The position numbers were made by a program, and so were the translations under genes. From NCBI GenBank assembly GCA_030614485.1, contig JAUWTY010000030.1, positions 1 to 9,544 on the forward strand: a DNA stretch of 9,544 bases, written 5' to 3'. The stretch's first letter is position 1, and each line of letters opens with the position of its first letter. The notes beneath the pieces were generated by a model, which worked only from the letters and a program-made list of their open reading frames with translations, ran no database searches and had not been told where the DNA came from. Below, in pieces: positions 1 through 5,198 of this stretch. This stretch comes from Methanosarcinales archaeon (lineage in GTDB: Archaea > Halobacteriota > Methanosarcinia > Methanosarcinales > Methanocomedenaceae).

Positions 1-608
1 GTCCCACCCTTGACCAGTTCACCATCAATTAGTGTAAAATCCAGCCCGTCATAGAGCAGGTCAGACCCGTCAAGATGCCCGCCCGTGATGATGATGGCAT
101 TGGCCCCCGCATCTACTATACAGCGGGCGGCTTCCTTCGCATCCTGCCAGTCATCTACCTTTATCCCGGCAAGCACTCCTGCTTCATGAATATTAGGAGT
201 CACCACCCTTGACAGGGGGATGAGTTTCTCCTGCAAAGTTTTCACGGCATCACTTTGCAGCAGGCTGCCTCCCGCTTCTGCAGCCATGACCGGGTCGACC
301 ACCAGGGGTATCCCGTATTCCCTGACCATTTCTGCAACGGTCAGGATAATGTCAGAAGATGAGAGCATACCGGTCTTGGCATGGGCAATATCCATATCCG
401 ATGCCACAGCCCTTATCTGGGATGCAATAACAGGCGGCGGAAGGTCATGGATATCCAGCACTCCGGTAGTGTTCTGGGAGGTAATTGAGGTGAGAGCACA
501 TGTGCCGTGGGCTCCCAGCGCTGCAAAGGTCTTCAGGTCAGCCTGTATGCCAGCACCACCGCCGGAATCAGAGCCGGCAATGGTCATTACTACCGGATAC
601 TTTCCCAT
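1..608 (-). CDS. thiD: Hydroxymethylpyrimidine/phosphomethylpyrimidine kinase ThiD, partial (C-terminus outside window)
   Basis: This cytoplasmic ribokinase-family enzyme phosphorylates HMP and HMP-P for thiamine diphosphate synthesis. About 202 residues are visible. The N-terminus reads MGKYPVVMTIAGSDSGGGAG followed by IQADL, the ThiD signature, with the Asp (about residue 24) expected to contact HMP. SQNTTGV near residue 45, VDPVM near 104-108 and TPNIHEAG near 137 match the nucleotide/substrate core, and ITGGH near 174-178 matches the strand before the C-terminal part. The catalytic Cys/GTGC anion-hole region lies beyond position 1. Many archaeal ThiD proteins carry a C-terminal ThiN (thiamine-phosphate synthase) domain, which cannot be checked here. 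The start at 608 has a weak GTGAT Shine-Dalgarno-like stretch a few bases upstream. Only 45 bases separate it from the upstream lipoprotein gene on the same strand, so co-transcription is possible. Confidence 0.95.
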   Translation of the reverse strand, partial: MGKYPVVMTIAGSDSGGGAGIQADLKTFAALGAHGTCALTSITSQNTTGVLDIHDLPPPVIASQIRAVASDMDIAHAKTGMLSSSDIILTVAEMVREYGIPLVVDPVMAAEAGGSLLQSDAVKTLQEKLIPLSRVVTPNIHEAGVLAGIKVDDWQDAKEAARCIVDAGANAIIITGGHLDGSDLLYDGLDFTLIDGELVKGG

Positions 609-653
609 AATATCACTTCAGGTTAATCCATAATGTGTTATTTGTAGCATTAT

Positions 654-1415
654 TTACTCTACATTAGTTATCTCAAGCAATACCTCAAAAAAATATCCGG
701 AACCGTAGTCAACATTTGTCCTAACGGTACCTGTGACCACGACATTGTCGCCGCTTGATACTACAAAGGAATTCGGGCAACTAGCCTTCAACTGTCCTGA
801 GCCATCGTCCAATGTAAGGAACAATTCACTAATAAGCGGAGTAGATTTCACTACCACCGCAGTCACTTTCACTTCCTGTCCTGACAGGATTGCAGCATTT
901 GAAATAATGTCTGCGATTTGCGTACTTCCTTCGACTGGTGTTACATTGATGTCATACGTAACAACATTATTGTTAGCACTGCCATGGGGTGAATCTATGG
1001 TAGTAGTGGATGACCCATCCGAAATAGAATCCGCCATAAGCAGAACGTCGAATGTTTTACCCAACGATGTGCTAGGGAAGTTTATCATCAAATTGCCCGA
1101 GGCAGTGATCTCAGTGCCATTCTCAAACGAAGTTGTGTATCCTGCTATCCACATACTTTTGTTCTCATCAGTCACTTCTATGTAAGTATAGCCTTTGACA
1201 TCCAAAGTTTGGTTGACTGTGCCTGAAATCTGGATATAGTTATATGCATAAGGATTAGACAGCACCTCACCGATTGAAACATCCACAACTGTTTCAGGGG
1301 CTGAGGAAGGCGAAAATGTATTACTGGCATCTGGTTCATTATCGGTGCAGCCTGAAACCAATAGCCCTGTCAGAACTATACAAGTTATCAATGTGATGGT
1401 GAATATATTTTTCAT
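654..1415 (-). CDS. Lipoprotein with two OB-fold-like domains, NrfJ-related
   Basis: Predicted secreted, lipid-anchored protein of 253 residues. Residues 1-23 form a signal peptide (MKNIFTITLITCIVLTGLLV) ending in a lipobox, LLVSGC, with Cys23 as the likely lipidated residue. A Ser/Pro-rich linker follows. Domain 1 (about 47-132) resembles the NrfJ-type exported OB fold: GYTYIEVTDENKSMWIAGY and a following segment like the family's MKNF..K.LNRTF stretch (here LMINFPSTSLGKTF). Domain 2 (about 162-253) is a second OB-like unit (SGQEVKVTAVVV, LTLDDGSGQLKASCP, GDNVVVTGTV). The ligand is unknown; OB folds bind nucleic acid, metal or peptide. A GAGG ribosome-binding sequence lies 8 bases before the ATG at 1415. 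The gene is divergent from the methyltransferase at 1514. Lipoprotein status is well supported; function is not. Confidence 0.85.
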   Translation of the reverse strand: MKNIFTITLITCIVLTGLLVSGCTDNEPDASNTFSPSSAPETVVDVSIGEVLSNPYAYNYIQISGTVNQTLDVKGYTYIEVTDENKSMWIAGYTTSFENGTEITASGNLMINFPSTSLGKTFDVLLMADSISDGSSTTTIDSPHGSANNNVVTYDINVTPVEGSTQIADIISNAAILSGQEVKVTAVVVKSTPLISELFLTLDDGSGQLKASCPNSFVVSSGDNVVVTGTVRTNVDYGSGYFFEVLLEITNVE

Positions 1416-1476
1416 GTAATGTCCTCGATATTATGTTTTAAGTCCGAAAAGCCATAATTGCTTGGTTAAAACTCAC

Positions 1477-1488
1477 TTTTATACATAA
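1477..1488 (+). promoter_or_regulatory. TATA box for the methyltransferase gene; possibly bidirectional
   Basis: The sequence TTTTATACATAA is a good archaeal TATA box. Its centre is about 31 bases before the ATG at 1514, so transcription should start within a few bases of that ATG, giving a leaderless or near-leaderless message. This agrees with the absence of any Shine-Dalgarno sequence there. The opposite strand reads TTATGTATAAAA, which could also serve the divergent lipoprotein gene, although a second AT-rich stretch nearer 1430 is an alternative for that direction. Confidence 0.5.
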
Positions 1489-1513
1489 ACGTTGTTATAA
1501 TATTGAGCGTTTT

Positions 1514-2161
1514 ATGGGTCGAACATTCAGCCATATCATGGCATGGAACGAAGAACACCGTCGAGGCATCTGGAAAGGACCGTACTCACTGGATTATTTC
1601 AACCAGTATGCACCATCTTCAGGTACTATACTGGATGTTGGTTGCGGTATTGGTAGATATGCCATACCTCTGGTAATGAAGGGATATAATGTGATGGGGA
1701 TAGATGTCTCATTGGTTGCCCTGAGTGAACTGGGTGTGGCGAAACGGCGCCGGAGTATTGAGATGGACCTGGTGGCAGCTGATACATGCCATCTGCCTTT
1801 TCAGGATAATATATTCAAGGGGATGATTTGTTTTGGGGTTTTACAACATTTGCTTGAAGCTGAGAGAAGAGCAGCATTGGATGAGTTCAACAGGATTTTG
1901 ATACCAGGTGGCATACTTGTAATGGAAGTGCTGGGCAGGGAGGATATGCGAATGGGCGGATATGAAGTAGAACCTTTCACATACAGGCGGGACACGGGTT
2001 CAGTGTATCATTATTTCAACATTTTCGAGTTGTTCGGGTTACTCAAGGACTTTGATGTGTTGGATATCAAAGAAGAAAGGAATATTAAGAACCTGGGTGG
2101 CTCAAAACGCCTGAGACATACAATATCTGCAGCTGCAAAGGCGACAGAAAGAGATAAATAA
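1514..2161 (+). CDS. Class I SAM-dependent methyltransferase, substrate unknown
   Basis: Soluble protein of 215 residues with a Rossmann-type methyltransferase fold. Motif I is ILDVGCGIGRYA (about 39-50), binding the SAM amino-acid part. The acidic residue ending strand 2 is in GIDVS (Asp64), binding the ribose. AADTCHLPF (88-96) contacts the adenine. CFGVLQHL (106-113) is the motif IV/strand 4 region, and IPGGIL (130-135) is the post-motif turn of the Methyltransf_11 type. The C-terminal quarter, with aromatic YHYFNIFELF (165-174) and a basic tail, probably forms the substrate cap. Nothing identifies the substrate. The ATG at 1514 fits a leaderless transcript from the TATA box at 1477; an in-frame ATG at 1538 is the alternative. 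The divergent lipoprotein gene gives no functional clue. Confidence 0.88.
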   Translation: MGRTFSHIMAWNEEHRRGIWKGPYSLDYFNQYAPSSGTILDVGCGIGRYAIPLVMKGYNVMGIDVSLVALSELGVAKRRRSIEMDLVAADTCHLPFQDNIFKGMICFGVLQHLLEAERRAALDEFNRILIPGGILVMEVLGREDMRMGGYEVEPFTYRRDTGSVYHYFNIFELFGLLKDFDVLDIKEERNIKNLGGSKRLRHTISAAAKATERDK

Positions 2162-2192
2162 TTTGCTACTGAATATAATAATTGAGAAATAT

Positions 2193-2200
2193 CTATATAC
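2193..2200 (+). promoter_or_regulatory. TATA box of the exported-protein gene
   Basis: CTATATAC sits at a distance that predicts a transcription start near 2222. That excludes the in-frame ATG at 2217 from the message and supports translation from the ATG at 2247. Confidence 0.45.
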
Positions 2201-2219
2201 ATAGTATGTACATAGTATG
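2198..2219 (+). repeat. Two abutting perfect 11-bp direct repeats in a promoter
   Basis: TACATAGTATG occurs at 2198-2208 and again at 2209-2219 with no gap. The 11-bp period is about one helical turn, so two protein subunits could bind the same face of the DNA. The junction forms a 10-bp palindrome, TATGTACATA (2205-2214). The repeats lie between the TATA box and the predicted transcription start of the gene at 2247, where archaeal repressors commonly bind. An operator is an inference; the repeat itself is directly visible. Confidence 0.6.
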
Positions 2220-2246
2220 AAACAAAAAAACGGATGGAATTTAACG

Positions 2247-2705
2247 ATGAAACGTATAATCATAATGTTGCTGCTAGCTTTAATTGCAACATCACTAATT
2301 TCCTTTGGTCCTGCAAGTGCTGATTCGCCAAGATATCTTCACATAACTGAGATGACCATGGAACCACAAGGACCTCATGCTTCATTTACTGTTGAATATG
2401 AACTGGATTTTATTGCCCGGTTATATGTACTTTTCCTGGGCAGCGGAAACATTGAACCTGCCATCAACGACATGTTCTACGATTTTGATGAGATAAAAAT
2501 AATCAGCATTAAAGAAAATCATGCCAAGGTATTGGCGTACAACGTAGGATACCAAGACGATGATATTGGTGGTGTTTATTTCTATGATTCCTATATGTTA
2601 GGTGCCACAGTAGACACTTTTATCGTGTTCCCTGACAGTGAGAATCCAGAACGGTTATATAATGTCGCATTAACACCCAACGTGTTTATGAGGCCGGCTG
2701 AATAG
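2247..2705 (+). CDS. Small exported protein of unknown function
   Basis: A 152-residue protein with an N-terminal signal sequence: basic MKR, a hydrophobic core IIIMLLLALIATSLISF, then GPASADS, a plausible signal peptidase I site after ASA. The mature part begins SPRYLHITEMTMEPQG and contains FTVEYELDFIARLYVLFLGS, then a run of beta-prone segments with YDFDEIKIISI, VYFYDSYMLGATVDTF and ALTPNVF. It has no cysteine and no obvious catalytic motif, so it is probably a compact extracellular or envelope domain. I do not recognise a named family. I chose the ATG at 2247 because the TATA box predicts transcription from about 2222, GGATGG lies nine bases before this ATG, and the protein then begins with a clean signal peptide. 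An in-frame ATG at 2217 would add ten residues. The stop lies six bases from the stop of the convergent zinc-ribbon gene. Confidence 0.75.
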   Translation: MKRIIIMLLLALIATSLISFGPASADSPRYLHITEMTMEPQGPHASFTVEYELDFIARLYVLFLGSGNIEPAINDMFYDFDEIKIISIKENHAKVLAYNVGYQDDDIGGVYFYDSYMLGATVDTFIVFPDSENPERLYNVALTPNVFMRPAE

Positions 2706-2711
2706 ACTAAC

Positions 2712-3131
2712 CTATCTCTTTCTCTTTTTTTTCGTCTTTTTGTTATCGAAGACTGAGGGCAGATGTACCATATAGGTACCATCTTCCTTCATTGCCATGA
2801 TGATTTCCTTGCGTTCCAACAATGCATCAAGATTGAGTTCATAGGAACCAGGACCCATTATCCTTACTGATTCAATACGGTCTTCGTCAGGTTCTTGTTC
2901 AACTGTTTCTTTTTCTTCAATTCCATGGTCAACCATGAACTCATCGATTTCTTTCAAGAACTTCTTTGCAGGTTCGCGCTTCACATCATCGGCTACTGTA
3001 TCGGACGGTGGTGCTTCTGGCTCTTCACGGACATAGAGGAACTTATTCCAGCCGCAGTTGGGGCATCCGTTAAGTATCTCCACGGCTCCATCCGTGAAAA
3101 TGTTCTCACACCTGGTACATTTATGGGGCAT
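2712..3131 (-). CDS. arvC: Zinc-ribbon protein of the OapC/ArvC family
   Basis: Third gene of the GTPase operon, 139 residues. The N-terminus MPHKCTRCENIF plus GCPNCGW gives two CxxC knuckles (Cys5, Cys8, Cys23, Cys26), a classic zinc ribbon. A charged, probably disordered linker follows (about 34-86), rich in Glu, Pro and Asp. A small conserved C-terminal domain reads VRIMGPGSYELNLDALLER near 89-107 and then IIMAMKEDGTYMVHLPS. The tail is strongly basic (KKTKKKRKR). This layout matches the OapC/ArvC family found beside an Era-like GTPase in euryarchaea. In Haloferax the GTPase system controls extracellular vesicle formation; the role of the zinc-ribbon partner is poorly known. The start at 3131 is preceded by GAGTGG. 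The gap to the upstream gene is 34 bases. Confidence 0.85.
   Translation of the reverse strand: MPHKCTRCENIFTDGAVEILNGCPNCGWNKFLYVREEPEAPPSDTVADDVKREPAKKFLKEIDEFMVDHGIEEKETVEQEPDEDRIESVRIMGPGSYELNLDALLERKEIIMAMKEDGTYMVHLPSVFDNKKTKKKRKR
2725..2741 (+). terminator. Oligo-T terminator inside the convergent zinc-ribbon gene
   Basis: T8 (2725-2732) and T5 (2737-2741) follow the plus-strand stop at 2705 by 20-36 bases. Archaeal RNA polymerase terminates at such oligo-T tracts without needing a hairpin. On the minus strand the same bases encode the Lys/Arg-rich end of the zinc-ribbon protein. Confidence 0.45.
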
Positions 3132-3165
3132 ATTTCCACTCTGCTATGAAATTCTGTGTTTTTCA

Positions 3166-3525
3166 TCACTGGGACGAAACCAGTGCACTGATAAGGTCCC
3201 TGTCTTTTTTCAGGGTCTTTAATTGGTTTGCAGGGCCGATGACCGTTAATCTGGTCCTGATGACAGTTTTTCTGAATAATTTATCTAATAGTTTCTGGTT
3301 CTTTTTACTGGGATAACTCTCTATTTCAATACCTGCAAATTCATCAGGAGTAATCTCTGTCATGGTCATTTCGATAAGTTTAGCTTCTTCTGAAGGAGTC
3401 AGTCCTCTCTCAAGTACCAGTATCTTACCTTCCTTGACCCCGTCAAGTATCATCCGTATCTTCTCCATGGCTGTCAGTCGAGACAGTTTATCTTCAGATA
3501 TAAGGTCCATTTGTACGCCAATCAT
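3166..3525 (-). CDS. arvB: OapB/ArvB family protein (DUF2073)
   Basis: Middle gene of the operon, 119 residues from the preferred start. It begins MIGVQMDLISEDKLSR and contains KIRMILDGVKEGKILVLERG followed by LTPSEEAKLIEMTM and FAGIEIESYP. It ends in a basic segment (LLDKLFRKTVIRTRLTVIGP) and a short helix. These features match the euryarchaeal DUF2073 (OapB/ArvB) family, always encoded next to the small GTPase and zinc-ribbon protein. I place the start at 3525: the GTPase stop TGA (3532-3530) is followed by TATC and then this ATG, and GGGTGAT just upstream is a usable ribosome-binding sequence. An in-frame ATG at 3558 would extend the protein by 11 residues into the GTPase gene and is less likely. 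The 4-base spacing implies translational coupling to the GTPase. Confidence 0.85.
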   Translation of the reverse strand: MIGVQMDLISEDKLSRLTAMEKIRMILDGVKEGKILVLERGLTPSEEAKLIEMTMTEITPDEFAGIEIESYPSKKNQKLLDKLFRKTVIRTRLTVIGPANQLKTLKKDRDLISALVSSQ

Positions 3526-3529
3526 GATA

Positions 3530-4165
3530 TCACCCGAAATGGTCTGCAATCTCTTCATAGAGAGTATCTATATTCTGTCCATTCAGCGCTGATATGGGTA
3601 CCATTGGATGTTGGGGGAAAGCACTACGTATCCTTGCCGGAGAAGATTCAGGCAGGTCTATCTTGTTGGCCGCGATGAGCAGTGGCAGATTTCTGGCTTC
3701 CATATTGCCTATAACGGTCACATTCACCTGTGTGAATGGGTCCTCGGTGGCATCCATTACAAGGATGACCCCATCAAGGTCTTCCAGCCATTTTACAGCT
3801 TCTATAATGCCTTCCGTAGCTTCCTTTGCCCTTCGCTTTGCCTCTTCTTCTTCTAACCCATGAGCCATGAAATCATGGAAATCTATCTTGGTAGCCAGCC
3901 CGGGTGTATCCACAATATCCAGGGTGACCTTTGAACCGTTAGATTCAATAGTAACACCTTCACGGCGGCGAGCCCGCCGGGTCTCATGTGGGACTTCAGA
4001 GACCGCGCCCATGGCATCTCCGGTCCAATCCCTGATAATTCTATTTGCCAGTGTAGTTTTTCCCGCATTGGGCGGACCATATATTCCAATCCGTGCTACC
4101 TTCTTTTTAAATATACTTTTAAATACTGAAGATAAATTTTTTTTTACTTTTTTTATTAATCCCAT
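3530..4165 (-). CDS. arvA: Era-like small GTPase OapA/ArvA, vesicle-forming GTPase family
   Basis: A 211-residue GTPase. G1/P-loop is GPPNAGKTT (about 30-38, Lys36). A basic switch I region, VPHETRRARRREG, has a candidate G2 Thr at 62. G3 is DTPG (86-89), G4 is NKID (167-170) and G5 is SAL (192-194). The fold starts near residue 23. Before it lies a basic amphipathic extension (MGLIKKVKKNLSSVFKSIFK) with hydrophobic residues on one face and eight lysines by residue 22, suggestive of a membrane-binding helix. Family knowledge: the Haloferax volcanii homologue drives extracellular vesicle formation and has been compared with Arf/Sar GTPases. The ATG at 4165 has a strong ribosome-binding site. 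The first codons contain A7 and A9 runs. The gene heads the arvA-arvB-arvC operon. Confidence 0.9.
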   Translation of the reverse strand: MGLIKKVKKNLSSVFKSIFKKKVARIGIYGPPNAGKTTLANRIIRDWTGDAMGAVSEVPHETRRARRREGVTIESNGSKVTLDIVDTPGLATKIDFHDFMAHGLEEEEAKRRAKEATEGIIEAVKWLEDLDGVILVMDATEDPFTQVNVTVIGNMEARNLPLLIAANKIDLPESSPARIRSAFPQHPMVPISALNGQNIDTLYEEIADHFG

Positions 4166-4171
4166 TCATGT

Positions 4172-4177
4172 TCCTCC
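4172..4177 (-). promoter_or_regulatory. Strong ribosome-binding site of arvA
   Basis: GGAGGA on the minus strand, inside AAGGAGGAACATGAATG, lies six bases before the ATG at 4165. It is the best Shine-Dalgarno match in the window and fixes the arvA start. An out-of-frame ATG at 4169 is too close to compete well. Confidence 0.75.
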
Positions 4178-4219
4178 TTATGTATCCCCTCACGGGATTA
4201 TTTTAATTTTATCTAATAT

Positions 4220-4493
4220 TTATTTTGATATAGTTGAATTTATCGCTATTTCTGCGATATTTACCCCATAGTCACCAATCTTACTAGGGTTCCCCGTGTT
4301 TCCCTGTGACGTCAAGTTGTTTTTTAGAGGGGGATGGAGAAGAAATATCTGGTGTTATAATGAGGGTACCGTCTGGTCTGATAGTAATTCCTACATTCGT
4401 GCCGTTGGTCACGCTTACTCTATCTGCCCATCTTTTTGGAAGGGAAACCATATACGTAGACCCTCCTGTCCGCTGAATTTTACGAATATCCAT
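4220..4493 (-). pseudogene. Decayed AbrB-PhoU type phosphate regulator (internal deletion)
   Basis: An open frame of 69 codons (4493-4284) begins MDIRKIQRTGGSTYMVSLPK and continues RWADRVSVTNGTNVGI, then RPDGTLIITP. This is the swapped-hairpin AbrB-type DNA-binding domain that starts archaeal PhoU-like phosphate-uptake regulators. Those proteins are usually over 300 residues, with two PhoU helical repeats; this frame ends soon after the AbrB domain (KKQLDVTGKHGEP, stop at 4284). In a different frame, starting near 4288, the sequence reads KIGDYGVNIAEIAIN and stops at 4220. That resembles the PhoU motif of the type ER(I/A)xDxxxNIAE. The simplest reading is a large internal deletion joining the first domain to the last helix out of frame. 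The AbrB part may still be translated and bind DNA. The alternative is a short stand-alone AbrB regulator with a chance match downstream. Confidence 0.6.
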
Positions 4494-4505
4494 ATTTTCA
4501 TCAAG

Positions 4506-4526
4506 TTATATATTGAATATATATAA
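4506..4526 (-). promoter_or_regulatory. AT-only inverted repeat/TATA region of the AbrB-PhoU remnant
   Basis: TTATATAT (4506-4513) and ATATATAA (4519-4526) are perfect inverted arms around a 5-base spacer. They lie 13-33 bases upstream of the minus-strand ATG at 4493. The region probably supplies the TATA box of that gene. AT-only symmetry is common in archaeal promoters, so an operator role is unproven. Confidence 0.35.
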
Positions 4527-4572
4527 TATGTGATAAATACATATAAGTTTCGGACATTTGTTTATTGGGCTA

Positions 4573-4589
4573 TTTGTATTTTATACAAA
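4573..4589 (+). promoter_or_regulatory. 7-bp inverted repeat overlapping a TATA box
   Basis: TTTGTAT (4573-4579), spacer TTT, ATACAAA (4583-4589) is a perfect dyad. It contains TTTTATAC (4579-4586), the best TATA candidate for the operon starting at 4656. A dimeric repressor bound here would block TBP; this is an inference. Confidence 0.45.
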
Positions 4590-4590
4590 G

Positions 4591-4637
4591 TACTAATTTG
4601 GTAATGTGAAAAATCAGACAATACCTTCAAATTAGTA
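4591..4637 (+). repeat. 10-bp perfect inverted repeat upstream of the 4656 operon
   Basis: TACTAATTTG (4591-4600) and CAAATTAGTA (4628-4637) are perfect inverted arms separated by 27 bases. They begin one base after the dyad over the TATA box and end 18 bases before the TTG start at 4656. If transcription starts before 4591 the arms could form an RNA stem in the leader. If it starts near 4610, as the TATA position suggests, they can only act as DNA sites. Confidence 0.5.
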
Positions 4638-4655
4638 TCGTAATTTCGGAGCCGT

Positions 4656-5198
4656 TTGAATAGTAAGATTCTTATTTACCTAGCATGTATCAATATGTTG
4701 ATGTCTGAAAATTTACCTGGGTCGATTGAAGACATTATTGAACGTAGCAGGGACATATTGTCTATTGAAATGGGATGCGATGATGTGCATTTATATTGCA
4801 CCACTGGTAAGATTAGATTGTGGTTTGGCAGGCTGACCAGTCGTGATGTGATAGCGGCAGTATTGCAGTGTTTTGCAAAGATTGATTCTTCTTTTAACCA
4901 TGAAAAGGAGATTATCTGTGACTATGATAGAATCCCGGTATATGAAAACCATGATTATACCTTGATGTCATACGGGAAAACTGATGGTGGGTACCGTGCC
5001 CTGTTCAATATCCAGTTCTCAAAACAGTATGCACTAAATCATTTCATTGAAAGTATCGTAAGAGAACTCATAAATGGTGATCTAGACAAGACGATTCACT
5101 GGAATGGAAGCATAGACAGAATAATTTTGATTAGTAAGGAACTGGAATCAATTGATAGCTGGAAGATCTCAAAAGTGGAATATAAGGATGAAGAATGA
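4656..5198 (+). CDS. Hypothetical protein, first gene of an aminotransferase operon
   Basis: A 180-residue protein I do not recognise. It appears soluble and mixed alpha/beta, with no signal peptide, membrane segment or clear metal motif; its cysteines are scattered. Recognisable stretches are LPGSIEDIIERSRDILSIEM, DVHLYCTTGKIRLWFGRL, an acidic centre with ICDYDRIPVYENHDYT, and a C-terminal half with FIESIVRELINGDLDKTIHW. The start is uncertain. A TTG at 4656 has GGAG four bases upstream, while ATGs at 4695 and 4701 (giving MLMSENLPG or MSENLPG) lack a ribosome-binding sequence but would remove the hydrophobic first 13 residues. The stop overlaps the next start in ATGA, so the protein is probably made together with the aminotransferase. 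The gene is visibly more AT-rich than the two that follow, which hints at a separate origin. Confidence 0.75.
   Translation: MNSKILIYLACINMLMSENLPGSIEDIIERSRDILSIEMGCDDVHLYCTTGKIRLWFGRLTSRDVIAAVLQCFAKIDSSFNHEKEIICDYDRIPVYENHDYTLMSYGKTDGGYRALFNIQFSKQYALNHFIESIVRELINGDLDKTIHWNGSIDRIILISKELESIDSWKISKVEYKDEE

Noticed and set aside
220..633. A 137-codon open frame on the plus strand.
   Set aside because: It lies opposite thiD, which has clear family motifs. The frame has no recognisable domain.
733..1185. A 150-codon open frame on the plus strand.
   Set aside because: It lies opposite the lipoprotein gene, which has a signal peptide, lipobox and ribosome-binding site.
2206..2220. A tiny upstream frame (ATG TAC ATA GTA TGA) before the exported-protein gene.
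   Set aside because: It lies before the predicted transcription start and is made by the tandem repeat, so translation is unlikely.
2712..4165. A replication origin near the origin-associated (oap) genes, as reported in Haloferax.
   Set aside because: No orc1/cdc6 gene and no origin-recognition-box repeats are visible here; the gene name alone is not evidence.
4184..4198. A 5-bp hairpin (ATCCC/GGGAT, 5-base loop) just upstream of the arvA ribosome-binding site.
   Set aside because: The stem is too short to claim a riboregulator or terminator; a chance occurrence is likely.
4241..4259. A 6-bp inverted repeat (TATCGC/GCGATA, 7-base loop) inside the PhoU remnant.
   Set aside because: It is explained by the coding remnant and is short; no T-run follows on the relevant strand to make a terminator.
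3867..4271. A plus-strand open frame opposite the GTPase start and the region upstream.
   Set aside because: The GTPase on the other strand is unambiguous, and this frame has no start signal or domain.
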